Assembly: GCA_013285645.1 (NCBI GenBank)
Contig: JABDHJ010000009.1
Span: 42,320-106,319, forward strand
From: Verrucomicrobiota bacterium
Lineage (GTDB): Bacteria; Verrucomicrobiota; Verrucomicrobiia; Methylacidiphilales; UBA1321
Direction of reading: 5' to 3'
Length of the DNA stretch: 64,000 bases
Position numbers and translations under genes: made by a program. The notes under the pieces are model-generated. The model ran no database searches and was not told the DNA's origin. It saw only the letters and a list, made by a program, of their open reading frames with translations. Each line of letters starts with the position of its first letter. Position 1 is the stretch's first letter. Below are positions 36,868 through 45,289 of this stretch, one piece after another.

Positions 36868-37152
36868 ATGCTTCATATTATCTGGTCGATCCTTGTCGGT
36901 TTTGTCGTTGGTCTTATCGCCCGTCATTTGATGCCTGCGGTGCACCACATGGGTTTTATTGAAACCACCCTCGTCGGCATTGGAGGATCTGTGGTTGGCG
37001 GGCTAATCGCACGGATTTTTTCAAGACCAGCAAACGGTGCTTATTTTCATCCGGCAGGATTTCTCCTGTCCATCTTCGGTGCCGTCATCGTGCTCTATGT
37101 TATGCTTCATTATTTTCCCGGCTTTAAATTCGATTCAATGACGCTCCAATGA
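36868..37152 (+). CDS. GlsB/YeaQ/YmgE family stress-response membrane protein
   Basis: The 94-residue protein has three membrane helices in the pattern of transglycosylase-associated (GlsB/YeaQ/YmgE) proteins: IIWSILVGFVVGLIARHLMP, then GFIETTLVGIGGSVVGGLIAR, then a C-terminal LLSIFGAVIVLYVML. The family is induced by general, osmotic or acid stress, but its molecular job is not established. It follows palindromic site C by 80 nt, which supports membership of a stress regulon. A small membrane-protein gene follows 69 nt downstream. Confidence 0.88.
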   Translation: MLHIIWSILVGFVVGLIARHLMPAVHHMGFIETTLVGIGGSVVGGLIARIFSRPANGAYFHPAGFLLSIFGAVIVLYVMLHYFPGFKFDSMTLQ

Positions 37153-37221
37153 CGAGCCTACTCCAGACCACCGCTGGCTGCTTGAGCGAAGGTCTTTGAT
37201 CTCGCCGTAAACTTCGCGCTT

Positions 37222-37419
37222 ATGTTTTATCTCGGATCCATGGCACTATTTGGTGCTTCCGCCATTCTCATAAGGGAGGCGTCACCTTATTCGCGAACAT
37301 GCTGTTTCGTTTATGAAAAGAAAAGGAAGTGGAGGGTCGTGGGTCAGATGTTACTTGTGATGGCCATCATGTCCTTAGGGCTCGGAATGCTTTCTCAATA
37401 CATTTCAAGTCACTCTTAG
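37222..37419 (+). CDS. Small two-helix membrane protein
   Basis: The 65-residue product has a hydrophobic N-terminus (FYLGSMALFGASAIL), a basic centre (YEKKRKWR) and a second hydrophobic segment (VVGQMLLVMAIMSLGLGML). The arrangement suggests a short hairpin membrane protein. It lies 69 nt after the GlsB-type gene and may be cotranscribed with it. I do not recognise a family, and no clear ribosome-binding site precedes the start. Confidence 0.4.
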   Translation: MFYLGSMALFGASAILIREASPYSRTCCFVYEKKRKWRVVGQMLLVMAIMSLGLGMLSQYISSHS

Positions 37420-37464
37420 CTCGCGGTATGGCGACGCTGTTTCAGCCCAAAGTGGTAACCTTTT

Positions 37465-37486
37465 GTATGGGGTCAAGACCCCATAG
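37465..37486. promoter_or_regulatory. 22-bp palindrome, site D
   Basis: GTATGGGGTC-AA-GACCCCATAG, perfect except for the outermost pair. It lies 43 nt upstream of the small gene at 37529. Confidence 0.77.
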
Positions 37487-37528
37487 CACGGCATACGGCT
37501 AGAGAGCTAAGTTACTGGCTCAATCGTT

Positions 37529-37696
37529 ATGAAAGCACCGAAGAAGAGGAAAAAATATTCCTATCGAATGAAGGCCAAAAATCTGAATTGGGAAGACTTG
37601 TTTGACGCTACCTACCGTGCCAGCCGGGAAGTAGGCGTTCCAAACTTTTCCAATGGATTGTCGAACCGCCTTTCAGGAAGAAATATCGAGCTATGA
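37529..37696 (+). CDS. Small basic protein
   Basis: The 55-codon gene starts 43 nt after palindrome D. It encodes a Lys/Arg-rich N-terminus (MKAPKKRKKYSYRMK) followed by LNWEDLFDATYRASREVGVPNF. Its stop overlaps the ATG of the next gene (ATGA), so the two are translationally coupled. The family is unknown to me; the charge would suit nucleic-acid binding, but that is a guess. Confidence 0.55.
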   Translation: MKAPKKRKKYSYRMKAKNLNWEDLFDATYRASREVGVPNFSNGLSNRLSGRNIEL

Positions 37697-37899
37697 ACCC
37701 AATGCCCAACGATGTCACAGAGGAATCACTTTTTCACCAAGCTGTTACACAACTGGCGCACTATATTTACGTGATGCGGGGCTGCAAAGAAGGTCGCGAC
37801 TTGAATAACTGGATCGAGGCGGAAACACAGTTGAAGGGTTGCTTGGCTGTCACTGAATCGATTGATCTTCAGGCATGTGCAAAGATCATCGAAGCTTAG
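37693..37899 (+). CDS. DUF2934-like small protein
   Basis: The 68-residue protein contains HYIYVMRGCKEGRDLNNWIEAETQL, which follows the DUF2934 pattern (A-Y-x-x-x-x-x-G-x-x-x-G-R-x-x-x-x-W-x-x-A-E-x-x-L). Family members are short, of unknown function, and often sit among stress genes. It overlaps the preceding small gene by four bases and belongs to the transcription unit behind palindrome D. Confidence 0.7.
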   Translation: MNPMPNDVTEESLFHQAVTQLAHYIYVMRGCKEGRDLNNWIEAETQLKGCLAVTESIDLQACAKIIEA

Positions 37900-37997
37900 T
37901 TGGGCATGCCTATAGTCTCGGCGCAAACTCCTACTCGATCAAAACGGTGTCCCCGGACGAGCTTTCGAAGTTTACCAAAGCCCTGCAGGAATATTGA
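37899..37997 (+). pseudogene. C-terminal remnant of a response-regulator receiver domain
   Basis: Directly after the DUF2934-like gene an open frame without a start reads HAYSLGANSYSIKTVSPDEL and then a final helix ending ALQEY before TGA. This matches the last strand and helix of CheY-like receivers (AxxLGANSYxxKPVxxDEF). The conserved Lys is present, but the following Pro is Thr. The rest of the domain, including the phosphorylated Asp, is missing. Confidence 0.6.
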
Positions 37998-38051
37998 CTT
38001 CTGCATGATCGGTCTTGCGCTGGCACTCTTAGATAAACGCGAGTTGACTGA

Positions 38052-39194
38052 CTAATCGAGAGTCTGACGATAACGCTTCACGCCAATCGTCAAGGCGATG
38101 GCTGCGAAAAGCGCAATGGGCCAGATTTCGGGCGCAATTTCCCAGAGACCGTTTCCTTTGAGCAGGATGCCTCGGGCGATCCTCATGAAATGAGTCAAAG
38201 GCATAATCTCTCCGACGGCCTGTGCCCATACAGGCATACCCCGAAAGGGGAAGAGGTAGCCGGAAAGGAGAATCGAAGGCAAGAAGACGAAGAAAGCCAT
38301 TTGCATGGCTTGAAGTTGGTTCTGCGCAATGGTTGAAAACATGATTCCCATAGCGAGATTGGCCGCGATGAAGACAAAGGCGGCCACCAGCAAAAGCGAT
38401 ATGCTGCCGAGAATTGGAACACCAAAGAGGAAATGGGCCATGAACAGAATCAGGCCCAGTTGCACGTATCCGACGAGAATATAAGGCGTGATCTTGCCCA
38501 CTAGAACTTCCAGAGGCCGCGTCGGCATGGAGAGAAGGTTTTCCATCGTGCCTCGTTCCCGTTCGCGGGTTATCGCTAGTCCGGTGATCATGATCATGGT
38601 CATGGTTAAAATGACTCCCATGAGGCCCGGCACGATGTTATACTGAGTGTTGATTTCTGGGTTATAGAGCGAGTGGACTTGCACATTGAAGGGATCTTCG
38701 ATGCCCTTGAGATAGGAGAGAGAGCCCTTAAGATCATTTTGCAACGCAGTCGTGAGAAGGGCATTCACGGAACTAAGGGCATATCCCGTAGCACTGGGAT
38801 CGGTCGCGTCGGCTTCGATCAGGACCACGGGCCGGTCACCGCGAAGCAGGTCGCGGGAGAAATTGGGAGGAATACTGATGACAAATTGCACGTCGCCCCG
38901 GGCGAGCGATTCCCGCCCATCTTCATCGCTTTTCAGCAACCGAATGAAATCGAAATAGTCTGTATTCTTGAATGCATAGAGCAGAGTGCGGCCTTGCGGG
39001 CCATTGTCCCCAAGCCGTATATCGATGGGAAGATGCCTCGGGTTCACGTTGATGGCGTACCCGAAGAGAATCAGTTGCATCAACGGTATGCCGAGCATCA
39101 TCGCGAAGGTCAGGCGGTCACGCCGCATCTGAATGAATTCTTTCAGGACAATGCCCTTGAAGCGCTCAAGCGAGAATTGAGGCAGCCAGTTCAT
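38052..39194 (-). CDS. ABC-2 type export permease (YbhR/YhhJ-like)
   Basis: The 380-residue protein has an N-terminal membrane helix after KEFIQMRRDRLTFAMMLGIPLMQ, a large extracytoplasmic domain (about 45-175), and five or six C-terminal helices including the ABC-2 signature region ITRERERGTMENLLSMPTRPLEVLVGK. Together with the ATPase and the HlyD-type lipoprotein upstream it makes a YbhGFR-like exporter of drugs, dyes or lipids. Its start overlaps the end of the ATPase gene by four bases. The operon lies behind palindrome E. Confidence 0.9.
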   Translation of the reverse strand: MNWLPQFSLERFKGIVLKEFIQMRRDRLTFAMMLGIPLMQLILFGYAINVNPRHLPIDIRLGDNGPQGRTLLYAFKNTDYFDFIRLLKSDEDGRESLARGDVQFVISIPPNFSRDLLRGDRPVVLIEADATDPSATGYALSSVNALLTTALQNDLKGSLSYLKGIEDPFNVQVHSLYNPEINTQYNIVPGLMGVILTMTMIMITGLAITRERERGTMENLLSMPTRPLEVLVGKITPYILVGYVQLGLILFMAHFLFGVPILGSISLLLVAAFVFIAANLAMGIMFSTIAQNQLQAMQMAFFVFLPSILLSGYLFPFRGMPVWAQAVGEIMPLTHFMRIARGILLKGNGLWEIAPEIWPIALFAAIALTIGVKRYRQTLD

Positions 39195-40141
39195 GAGGAA
39201 AAATTGTCCTTCGATTTATCCATGAGATGAATAAAGACATCCTCCAATACCGAGGGAATCTTCTCCCACTGAAAAGATCCGGTTCGAAACGGGGCAATGG
39301 CCTTTTCCAGCGCGGTCGCGTCCACCCCACTGACATGAAGTGTGGTGCCGAAGATGACCGCCTGTTCCACTCCGGGCTTCTGGCGGAGTTTTTCGGCAAG
39401 ATGGATGAGCTTTGTGCCATGAACCGACCAAGTGGTCAGGCCAACGTGGGCAATCACCTCATCGACCGTTCCGTGGGTCAGCAGGTTTCCATAAGAAATG
39501 TAAGCCACCCGGTTGCAGCGCTCCGCTTCGTCCATGTAATGGGTGGTGATGAGAAACGTCAGGCCTTGGGCAGCCAAAAGTTGAATTTGTTCCCAAAAAT
39601 CTCGCCGGGCCTTGGGATCCACACCCGCCGTGGGCTCGTCGAGCAGAAGCAGCTTGGGACTATGAATCAGGCAGGCAGCCAGTGCCATTCGTTGTTTCCA
39701 ACCGCCCGAAAGCTGACCCGCCAGTTGTTTTTCGCGGCCGGAAAGCCCTAGCAGTTCGATGCTCTTTTGCACGGCCTCCTTCCGGTTTTTCATGCTGTAC
39801 ATACGGGCGACAAAATCGAGGTTTTCAGCAATGCTCAAATCTTCGTAAAAACTAAACCGCTGGGTCATGTAGCCTACCTGCAACTTGATCGATTCACTAT
39901 CTTTGATCACGTCGTGGCCGAGGCACGTGCCGCTTCCGGCATCGGGATGCAGCAAACCGCAGAGCATCCGGATGAATGTTGTCTTGCCACTGCCGTTGGG
40001 ACCGAGAAAACCATAGATTTCACCAGGACGAACCTGAAGATCGATGTTGTTGACGACAGTGCGCTTGTCGTAACGCTTCGTCATACCCTTGACGTCGATG
40101 GCGAAATCGTTGGCCATGGGATCAAGGGCCAAATTGGACAT
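39191..40141 (-). CDS. ABC transporter ATP-binding protein
   Basis: The start is MSNLALDP at 40141 or MANDFAIDV at 40117; the long frame beyond that lies inside the HlyD-type gene. The product of about 316 residues has Walker A GPNGSGKTT, Q-loop VGYMTQRFSFYEDLS, signature LSGGWKQRMALA, Walker B LLLLDEPTAGVD and H-loop ITTHYMDEA. The C-terminal 80 residues form the extra domain typical of ABC-2 exporter ATPases. It powers the permease encoded immediately downstream. Confidence 0.92.
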   Translation of the reverse strand: MSNLALDPMANDFAIDVKGMTKRYDKRTVVNNIDLQVRPGEIYGFLGPNGSGKTTFIRMLCGLLHPDAGSGTCLGHDVIKDSESIKLQVGYMTQRFSFYEDLSIAENLDFVARMYSMKNRKEAVQKSIELLGLSGREKQLAGQLSGGWKQRMALAACLIHSPKLLLLDEPTAGVDPKARRDFWEQIQLLAAQGLTFLITTHYMDEAERCNRVAYISYGNLLTHGTVDEVIAHVGLTTWSVHGTKLIHLAEKLRQKPGVEQAVIFGTTLHVSGVDATALEKAIAPFRTGSFQWEKIPSVLEDVFIHLMDKSKDNFSS

Positions 40142-40916
40142 CCACCGGTTGTCCGGGGTGTAGTTTGGCGGCTGTCTCCGGATCGAAATCGACTTCGACC
40201 ATGAAGACCAGTTTGCTGCGGCTCTCCTGGCTATAGATAACGGGTGGAGTGTATTCGGCTTGTGGAAAAATGTAACGCAATGTCCCTTTGAAGGGCTCAG
40301 CCACGCCATCGACAAAGACTTGGACTGGCTCGCCGGGATGAATCGTGCCGATCTGAGTTTCCGGAACGAATGCACGCACTTCGATGTTTTCTGGAGGCAA
40401 CAACACGACCACCGGATGTCCGGCCTCAACCCATTCTCCTTGCCGATAGAGCGTGTCAAAAACAAGGCCGGCCTGCGGAACTGCCTGGACCTTTTGCGTG
40501 AAGTTCCATTGAGCTTGGGCAAGGCGCTGGACGTCCTGGTCCCGAGCCGAGCGGGAGAGCTGGAGATCCCGTGTCGACGCTGAGCCAGGCGTGAGACTGA
40601 GGTCTTCCTGCCGTTTCCAATCCTGTTCCGAGAAGGCGAGTGAAGCTTGGGCCTGATCAAGCGCGGCCTTCTCAACGGTCCGGTCGAGTTCGAAAAGAGG
40701 CTCGCCCGTTTTCATCTGCATTCCCCTTTGCACGTCCAGGCTCTGCAACGGCCCCGCCAATTGAGAGGAAACATAAACAAATTCGCCTTCGACGTATCCC
40801 TGAACCTGAATTCGTTCAGGATGACCGCAACTGGAGAAAAAACCGAGGAGAAGGATCGCCCCACTCAGGTGCAAAAAACCATTCCGAGCGAAAGTTGTGT
40901 CCCCCCGTTTATTCAT
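40122..40916 (-). CDS. HlyD/YbhG-like periplasmic adaptor, probable lipoprotein
   Basis: The start MNKRGDTTF at 40916 gives 264 residues. The leader LSGAILLLGFFSSCGHPE contains a plausible lipobox (FSSC). The mature part has the biotinyl-lipoyl-like halves of a membrane fusion protein (VYVSSQLAGPLQSLDVQRGMQ and LVFDTLYRQGEWVEAGHPVVVL), separated by a coiled coil of about 60 residues (ALDQAQASLAFSEQ onwards). The C-terminus has a beta-barrel domain. It links the ABC exporter to the outer membrane. It is the first gene of the three-gene operon. Confidence 0.88.
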   Translation of the reverse strand: MNKRGDTTFARNGFLHLSGAILLLGFFSSCGHPERIQVQGYVEGEFVYVSSQLAGPLQSLDVQRGMQMKTGEPLFELDRTVEKAALDQAQASLAFSEQDWKRQEDLSLTPGSASTRDLQLSRSARDQDVQRLAQAQWNFTQKVQAVPQAGLVFDTLYRQGEWVEAGHPVVVLLPPENIEVRAFVPETQIGTIHPGEPVQVFVDGVAEPFKGTLRYIFPQAEYTPPVIYSQESRSKLVFMVEVDFDPETAAKLHPGQPVDVQFGP

Positions 40917-41037
40917 GGTTTTGATTTGCAACGTTCCGGAATCATCATTTGAAAAAGGACATGATCCTCGTTGACCGATAGTCTTTTCCTAAAATTGGTT
41001 TCATGATTTGAATTTTGCCTCAGTAGTGAGATGGATG

Positions 41038-41059
41038 TCATGGGGTGTTCACCCTATCG
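41038..41059. promoter_or_regulatory. 22-bp palindrome, site E
   Basis: TCATGGGGTG-TT-CACCCTATCG, centred about 130 nt upstream of the HlyD-type gene start. The core GGGGTG-N2-CACCC matches the other sites. Confidence 0.72.
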
Positions 41060-41189
41060 AGGCGAACATTTTAGATTAGTGTCCGTTATCAAGCAGAGGT
41101 AATAAACCGCCCTGCCACCAGCGTGAAACCCGGCGGATGTCGTTCGGCTTGGATTAGTCGATGTTCCCAAGACCTCTCGGCCAAGTGGT

Positions 41190-42086
41190 TCAGTCAACTA
41201 TTGCCTCAAGGGGAGAAGGTATTGCCTTTTCAGAATCGAGTCTTTTTACGTATAGGTCCACCTGGGTTTTTAAGAACACGCGGGGAATTCCCACATAGGT
41301 TCCTGAAATGGGGGGCGCATGCTCGGAATGACGAGTGACGGCAACGGCGAAATAATGGGAGTCGGCCAGGATTCCCCAACTGGGATCGAAGCCGATCCAG
41401 CCGGCACCGGGAAGATAGATCTCCGCCCAACCATGCATCGACATTCGCCCGGTGATTTCCAAGGAGTACATATAGCCACTGACAAAGCGGGCCGCCAAGC
41501 CAAGTGAACGACAAGCTTCCATGAAGAGCGTGGCGAAATCCCGGCACGATCCGCTGTTCTTTTCCAAGGTTTCCGCTGGCGACTGAACTCCTTTCTCCAG
41601 TCTTCGTTGATAGCGGAACGTGCGGTAGATGTGACTATTAAGCTGTTGGAAGAGTTCCAGTGTGGCTACTCGTTTGCCTGGATGCCAAAAGGGGTGAAGC
41701 CACTCGCGTATCCGATCTGTGTCCCTGGCGTAGCTGGTGCGAATCAGGGGACGAAGCTCAATGAAAAGCTCTTGTTCGTAAGAGAAGGGATATTCGGATG
41801 CTTCGGGTGAAACGACGAAATTGAAGGGATTATCTTCTGAAATTTTGAGAACAAAGTCAGCGTGGATGACCAGTTCGAGCGTGGGGGCCAAAAAATCGAT
41901 AATGCCGATGTCATTTTCATGAAGATCACGAATCCAACGGAGTTGATGGGAGGTGGAAATTTCAAATAAACAACTTTCGAGCTGGATGCCGTGATTTTGA
42001 CGAGGCCGCATCATGAGTCGATGCGGCCCAAGTGAAACCTTGGCTGCGTAATGATAACTCGTCCGATGATGGATGTGTATTTTCAC
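41190..42086 (-). CDS. Transglutaminase-like protein 1
   Basis: The start is GTG at 42086 (VKIHIHHRTSYHYA), the usual N-terminus for this family; a longer frame overlaps the upstream gene. The 298-residue protein has an N-terminal beta domain and a transglutaminase-like cysteine-protease core: Cys in NSGSCRDFATLFMEACR, His in RMSMHGWAEIYLPG and Asp in GFDPSWG. Bacterial members act as proteases or amidases on peptides. It follows a second transglutaminase-like gene, with its start 12 nt before that gene's stop, and both share an upstream promoter region. Confidence 0.85.
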   Translation of the reverse strand: MKIHIHHRTSYHYAAKVSLGPHRLMMRPRQNHGIQLESCLFEISTSHQLRWIRDLHENDIGIIDFLAPTLELVIHADFVLKISEDNPFNFVVSPEASEYPFSYEQELFIELRPLIRTSYARDTDRIREWLHPFWHPGKRVATLELFQQLNSHIYRTFRYQRRLEKGVQSPAETLEKNSGSCRDFATLFMEACRSLGLAARFVSGYMYSLEITGRMSMHGWAEIYLPGAGWIGFDPSWGILADSHYFAVAVTRHSEHAPPISGTYVGIPRVFLKTQVDLYVKRLDSEKAIPSPLEAIVD

Positions 42087-42097
42087 GGGCCAGAAGA

Positions 42098-43060
42098 TCA
42101 GACGAACCGAATTTGAGGAGTTCCGTCGAGACGCTTCGACAGGTCGATAGGATCCCCAATCGAAACCATTGTCGGATTGACCTGGTAACTCCACACTTCA
42201 AAGGAAGTGAGAGCTGCCTGCCCATAAACGGTGGAAAACGAACCATCGACCGCATCGAGGCCGTGAGCGACCTTCACGCGTCCAATTCGCGGTGTGTTAA
42301 AACGGGCATCGAAGGTACGCCATTGATGTTCCAGGTAGACTTCGAAGTAGGCGTGAAAATCCATCGGGGTACCCGGATCAAAACAACCGATGTCCGGCAA
42401 ATGTCCCGTCACATAACGTGTTGGTAGATTCAAGGCGCGGCAAAGGGAGATGGCAACGTGGGCAAAATCACGACAGACCCCATAGCCCCGCGCCATGACT
42501 TCCGAGGCTGAAAGATCGGGCCGCCCGGAACAGGTCACATAGTTGATATTGCGTTGAACCCAGTTGCAAATGGCGATGACCCGGTCCACTCCGTTGATGA
42601 TGTTTCCAAACTGGTTGGCGGAGAAGCTGAGGAGCTTGTCTGAGTCACAGTACCGACTGGGGAGCGTATAGCGAAGCACTGCCGGTGAAATCTGCGCAAC
42701 AGGAACAGAAAAAGTCTTGGGATTGGAATCGTCGGGCAGGTGAGAGACTTGGACCAACGCATCGTGAACGATAATTGTTGTTCCCGGTTCTAGTGTCCAA
42801 CGGTGGATGATGTTTCCCTGGCCGTCCTCAAATTCCTCGGCTCGCTCATCTCCCCGAAAGGTCAACTTTTCTTGAAGCATCACTTGTGGACTCTCAAGCC
42901 GGGGCCGAACAACCAGAAAGATGGGAGTGGATTGATTCGTTTCATAAACGAGACGGCACCCGACCCTGACCGTCATGGGTAAAGGGACTTGGGTGGCGTT
43001 GAAGGCGGCTGCGGTCAGGTTTCCCAAGGGCAACCTTTTGACTTTGCGTAATGTTTTCAT
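42098..43060 (-). CDS. Transglutaminase-like protein 2
   Basis: The 320-residue protein has the N-terminal beta domain (MTVRVGCRLVYETN onward, TIIVHDALVQVSHLPDD) and the catalytic core: Cys in ARGYGVCRDFAHVAISLCR, His in PMDFHAYFEVYL and Asp in WRTFDARFN. It is only distantly similar to the next gene, and such pairs occur together in many bacteria. A degenerate copy of the regional palindrome (site F) lies about 42 nt upstream of the start. Confidence 0.85.
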   Translation of the reverse strand: MKTLRKVKRLPLGNLTAAAFNATQVPLPMTVRVGCRLVYETNQSTPIFLVVRPRLESPQVMLQEKLTFRGDERAEEFEDGQGNIIHRWTLEPGTTIIVHDALVQVSHLPDDSNPKTFSVPVAQISPAVLRYTLPSRYCDSDKLLSFSANQFGNIINGVDRVIAICNWVQRNINYVTCSGRPDLSASEVMARGYGVCRDFAHVAISLCRALNLPTRYVTGHLPDIGCFDPGTPMDFHAYFEVYLEHQWRTFDARFNTPRIGRVKVAHGLDAVDGSFSTVYGQAALTSFEVWSYQVNPTMVSIGDPIDLSKRLDGTPQIRFV

Positions 43061-43101
43061 AAGGGAAGACCATTAAGCCTAGTCCCTCGTTAGAGGTAAC
43101 G

Positions 43102-43123
43102 TCATAGGGTCTTTATCCAAAGC
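43102..43123. promoter_or_regulatory. Degenerate palindrome, site F
   Basis: TCATAGGGTC-TT-TATCCAAAGC keeps only the left arm and part of the right. Its position upstream of the transglutaminase-like operon is as expected, but it could be chance. Confidence 0.35.
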
Positions 43124-43196
43124 CACGCACCCTCCCACTATTGATGGTCGGGTATCGTCAGCCATGATCGTCTTTTCGCTCCTCAGCCCGGGGCTA

Positions 43197-43598
43197 TCAT
43201 GTATCATCTTGTTTTTGCTTTTGGGCCGCTTGGAGCATCTGATCGTGCTCAGCTTCCAGCATTCCCTCTTCGACCAGTCTTTCGTTGGCGCTTCGTCCTT
43301 CGTCATCCTCACCATCGACGGATGGAACGGTCACGATATGTCCGGCTGAACCCGGCGCCGGGTCCCAGCGTTCGGATTCGGGAGCGGTTTCAAGGAGAGC
43401 TTCGTTGGGGTCCATGTCCGACCCGCCCGTCAATTCCCGCTTGGCCTGTTCCCAATCGGATTTCGAGACCTCTTGCGCAGTACGTCCGTCGATAATTGCC
43501 AGTTCCACGGCTCTCTCCCGTACCATTTTGTGGGTTACCGTGCCGACGCCGGTGGCATTGACGATTAAGGCTGCTTCTTTTGGTGGATCGATTTTCAT
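43197..43598 (-). CDS. Small acidic protein of unknown function
   Basis: The 133-residue protein has a structured N-terminal half (VTHKMVRERAVELAIIDGRTAQEV, then SDWEQAKRELTGG) followed by an acidic, probably flexible part rich in Asp, Glu and Gln. The DWEQAKREL segment resembles that in DUF2934-like proteins. It is the last gene of the leftward operon behind palindrome G. I do not recognise a function. Confidence 0.6.
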   Translation of the reverse strand: MKIDPPKEAALIVNATGVGTVTHKMVRERAVELAIIDGRTAQEVSKSDWEQAKRELTGGSDMDPNEALLETAPESERWDPAPGSAGHIVTVPSVDGEDDEGRSANERLVEEGMLEAEHDQMLQAAQKQKQDDT

Positions 43599-43607
43599 AA
43601 GTTGTAT

Positions 43608-43793
43608 CTAAATTGCGTGGGGAAAGGTCCGAGGCTTGTCCGTCTTCGTTTGACGAGTGTCCCGGTCTTCACGGATGTCGCGTGACTTGGAAAATACGTT
43701 GTCCCGCTTTTTGGGTTTTGGACTGGGCGTGGTTTCCGCGGCCTTTCGCTTCAATACGTTGAGTGCTTTTTGGGAGACGGTGAGTTTGTTCAT
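43608..43793 (-). CDS. Small basic protein
   Basis: The 61-residue product is Lys/Arg/Thr-rich (SQKALNVLKRKAAET, PKPKKRDN) and probably disordered. It lies 1 nt after the preceding gene and 9 nt before the next in the GNAT operon, so it is likely translated. The family is unknown. Confidence 0.5.
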   Translation of the reverse strand: MNKLTVSQKALNVLKRKAAETTPSPKPKKRDNVFSKSRDIREDRDTRQTKTDKPRTFPHAI

Positions 43794-43794
43794 G

Positions 43795-44076
43795 TTAAGT
43801 GGGATTTATTTGAGGAGCTTCAGAACGCTCCAGAAAGTGACGCAGTGCCATGACCTCGTCCATTTCGGTGACATCTTTTGCACTGGTCGAATGCAGGACC
43901 AAAGTGTGGCCGTTACGAGAAACCTTGAGATTCCCATTCGCCTCCTCTTCGATTGTGCCGAGCTTTCCGAAGAGCGCGCGAACGTCACGCCATTCCAGAT
44001 TGTGGGAGATCGGATGCTGAAAGATTCTTTCGTAAGTGCGCAGATGCGAACCGGTGAGTGAGGTAGTTGTGTTCAT
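43795..44076 (-). CDS. Conserved-looking small protein, HicA-like size
   Basis: The start MNTTTSLTGSH at 44076 overlaps the stop of the GNAT gene (ATGA). The 93-residue product has YERIFQHPISHNLEWRDVRALFGKLG, then a short beta region with NGNLKVSRNGHTLVLH, and a helix ALRHFLERS. Size and the NGxxLVLH strand recall small dsRBD-like folds such as HicA, but no catalytic His is placed as in HicA. The job is unknown. Confidence 0.6.
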   Translation of the reverse strand: MNTTTSLTGSHLRTYERIFQHPISHNLEWRDVRALFGKLGTIEEEANGNLKVSRNGHTLVLHSTSAKDVTEMDEVMALRHFLERSEAPQINPT

Positions 44077-44630
44077 AAATCGAGGGTGACGCGGACGAGA
44101 CCGTCTTCCAGAAGGGTTTGCAGGGAGAACCCGAGGGCACGGCACAATTTCAAAGTGTCGTGATCGGCGACGAGCAACTCTCCGGTCAATACCTGAAAGC
44201 CAAAGGCGTGTGCCAGTTTAATGAGACGCTTAAGGAGCACTTTTCCTAACTGAGGCGTGCTTTCTTGATCGGTCATCAAGGTATCGAAAGTGACTACATA
44301 AGGTTTCGAAGTTTTGGTGAGTCTACCCACGGCCAGAATAGCTGCCGGCCGAGGCAAAGCCGCGGGCTGCTCCACGACGATGGCGTATGATTCTGAGGTA
44401 TTGATGCAGATTCGGACCAGACGCTCATGGGCGGTGCGCTGGTCCAGTTTCAAATATTCGAAGTAGCGCATATAGATGCTTTCTTCGGAAATGCGTCCAT
44501 GAAACTCAATCATTTCTTCTTCATCATCACGCTGGATGGGTCGAATTTTCAGTTCGCCGTGGCCTTTCACAGTAACAATCGAATTGAAGGTAACGCGCTT
44601 GGGGTGACCGCCCAAATCGGGCAAAGGCAT
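44073..44630 (-). CDS. GNAT-like acetyltransferase
   Basis: The start MPLPDLGGHPK at 44630 is preferred because it leaves room for a leader after palindrome G; GTG at 44669 is an alternative. The product of 185 residues begins with LKIRPIQRDDEEEMIEFHGRIS and SIYMRYFEYLKL, the typical first strand and helices of a GNAT fold also seen in acyl-CoA-synthetase-linked acetyltransferases. The cofactor loop is less typical (TPQLGKVLLKRLIKLAHAFGF). It may acetylate a protein or metabolite under stress. It heads a four-gene operon. Confidence 0.72.
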   Translation of the reverse strand: MPLPDLGGHPKRVTFNSIVTVKGHGELKIRPIQRDDEEEMIEFHGRISEESIYMRYFEYLKLDQRTAHERLVRICINTSESYAIVVEQPAALPRPAAILAVGRLTKTSKPYVVTFDTLMTDQESTPQLGKVLLKRLIKLAHAFGFQVLTGELLVADHDTLKLCRALGFSLQTLLEDGLVRVTLDL

Positions 44631-44701
44631 AGCCGGAGGAACCGATAGTGGAGTGGTGGTGTTTTTCACTCTTCCACCGTAAAGGATAAGGGTAAGCACC
44701 A

Positions 44702-44723
44702 CTATGGGGTCTTCACCCCACAA
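44702..44723. promoter_or_regulatory. 22-bp palindrome, site G
   Basis: CTATGGGGTC-TT-CACCCCACAA, centred about 80 nt upstream of the GNAT start. It overlaps the 3' end region of the STAS-like gene by only a couple of bases. Confidence 0.72.
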
Positions 44724-45155
44724 TCATTTCCGTGGAATGTTATCCCGGCCCCAAGTCACAGTCAGGCCCACCGAGGCAATCGACGATGGTTCAGGAATCA
44801 GGCTTTTTATCGCATCCGCCAGGCTTCCATGCGTCTGGGTCTTGATCTGTGGATGATGATGAAAACGAGAAATGAGATCGAAACCAATATCCTTTCTGGG
44901 ATCGGGAATCACTCGCACCACGGTCGACATTCCTCCCTCGCTGCACAGGTCCATGATCGTACCAAGCTCTGGAGCGCAGGACGGATCCATCGACTCCAGG
45001 TTGCTCAAGTCCGTTAGAAGAAAAAAACCGGGCTTAAGGCGATCCATGAGATCTTTGACCGTCGCGAGGCACTGCCTCATCTCATCAACTCCGACATCGC
45101 CACTGTAACTCATGGTCAGTACTTTCCCCGACTCATCGACTTTGCATAAAACCAT
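44724..45155 (-). CDS. STAS/SpoIIAA-like protein
   Basis: The 143-residue protein has alternating strands and helices in the STAS-like manner: VLTMSYSGDVGVDEMRQCLATV, then FFLLTDLSNLESMDPSCAPEL and STVVRVIPDP, ending with helix GSLADAIKSL. SpoIIAA/STAS-like proteins of this length are often regulators or lipid-linked proteins. It could be cotranscribed with the small secreted gene upstream, 134 nt away. No palindrome lies directly before it. Confidence 0.55.
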   Translation of the reverse strand: MVLCKVDESGKVLTMSYSGDVGVDEMRQCLATVKDLMDRLKPGFFLLTDLSNLESMDPSCAPELGTIMDLCSEGGMSTVVRVIPDPRKDIGFDLISRFHHHPQIKTQTHGSLADAIKSLIPEPSSIASVGLTVTWGRDNIPRK

Positions 45156-45289
45156 AAAATTAAAAATTGGCTTACTTTGGCTATTTTAGCCTAGGCGCGA
45201 CGATCGAAAAAGACCGGGTAGCAACTCGATTCGAGCCACTACCTGGTCCGGGGAGAAACGGTTAGGAATAAGCGAGCACTTTCAGAAAC

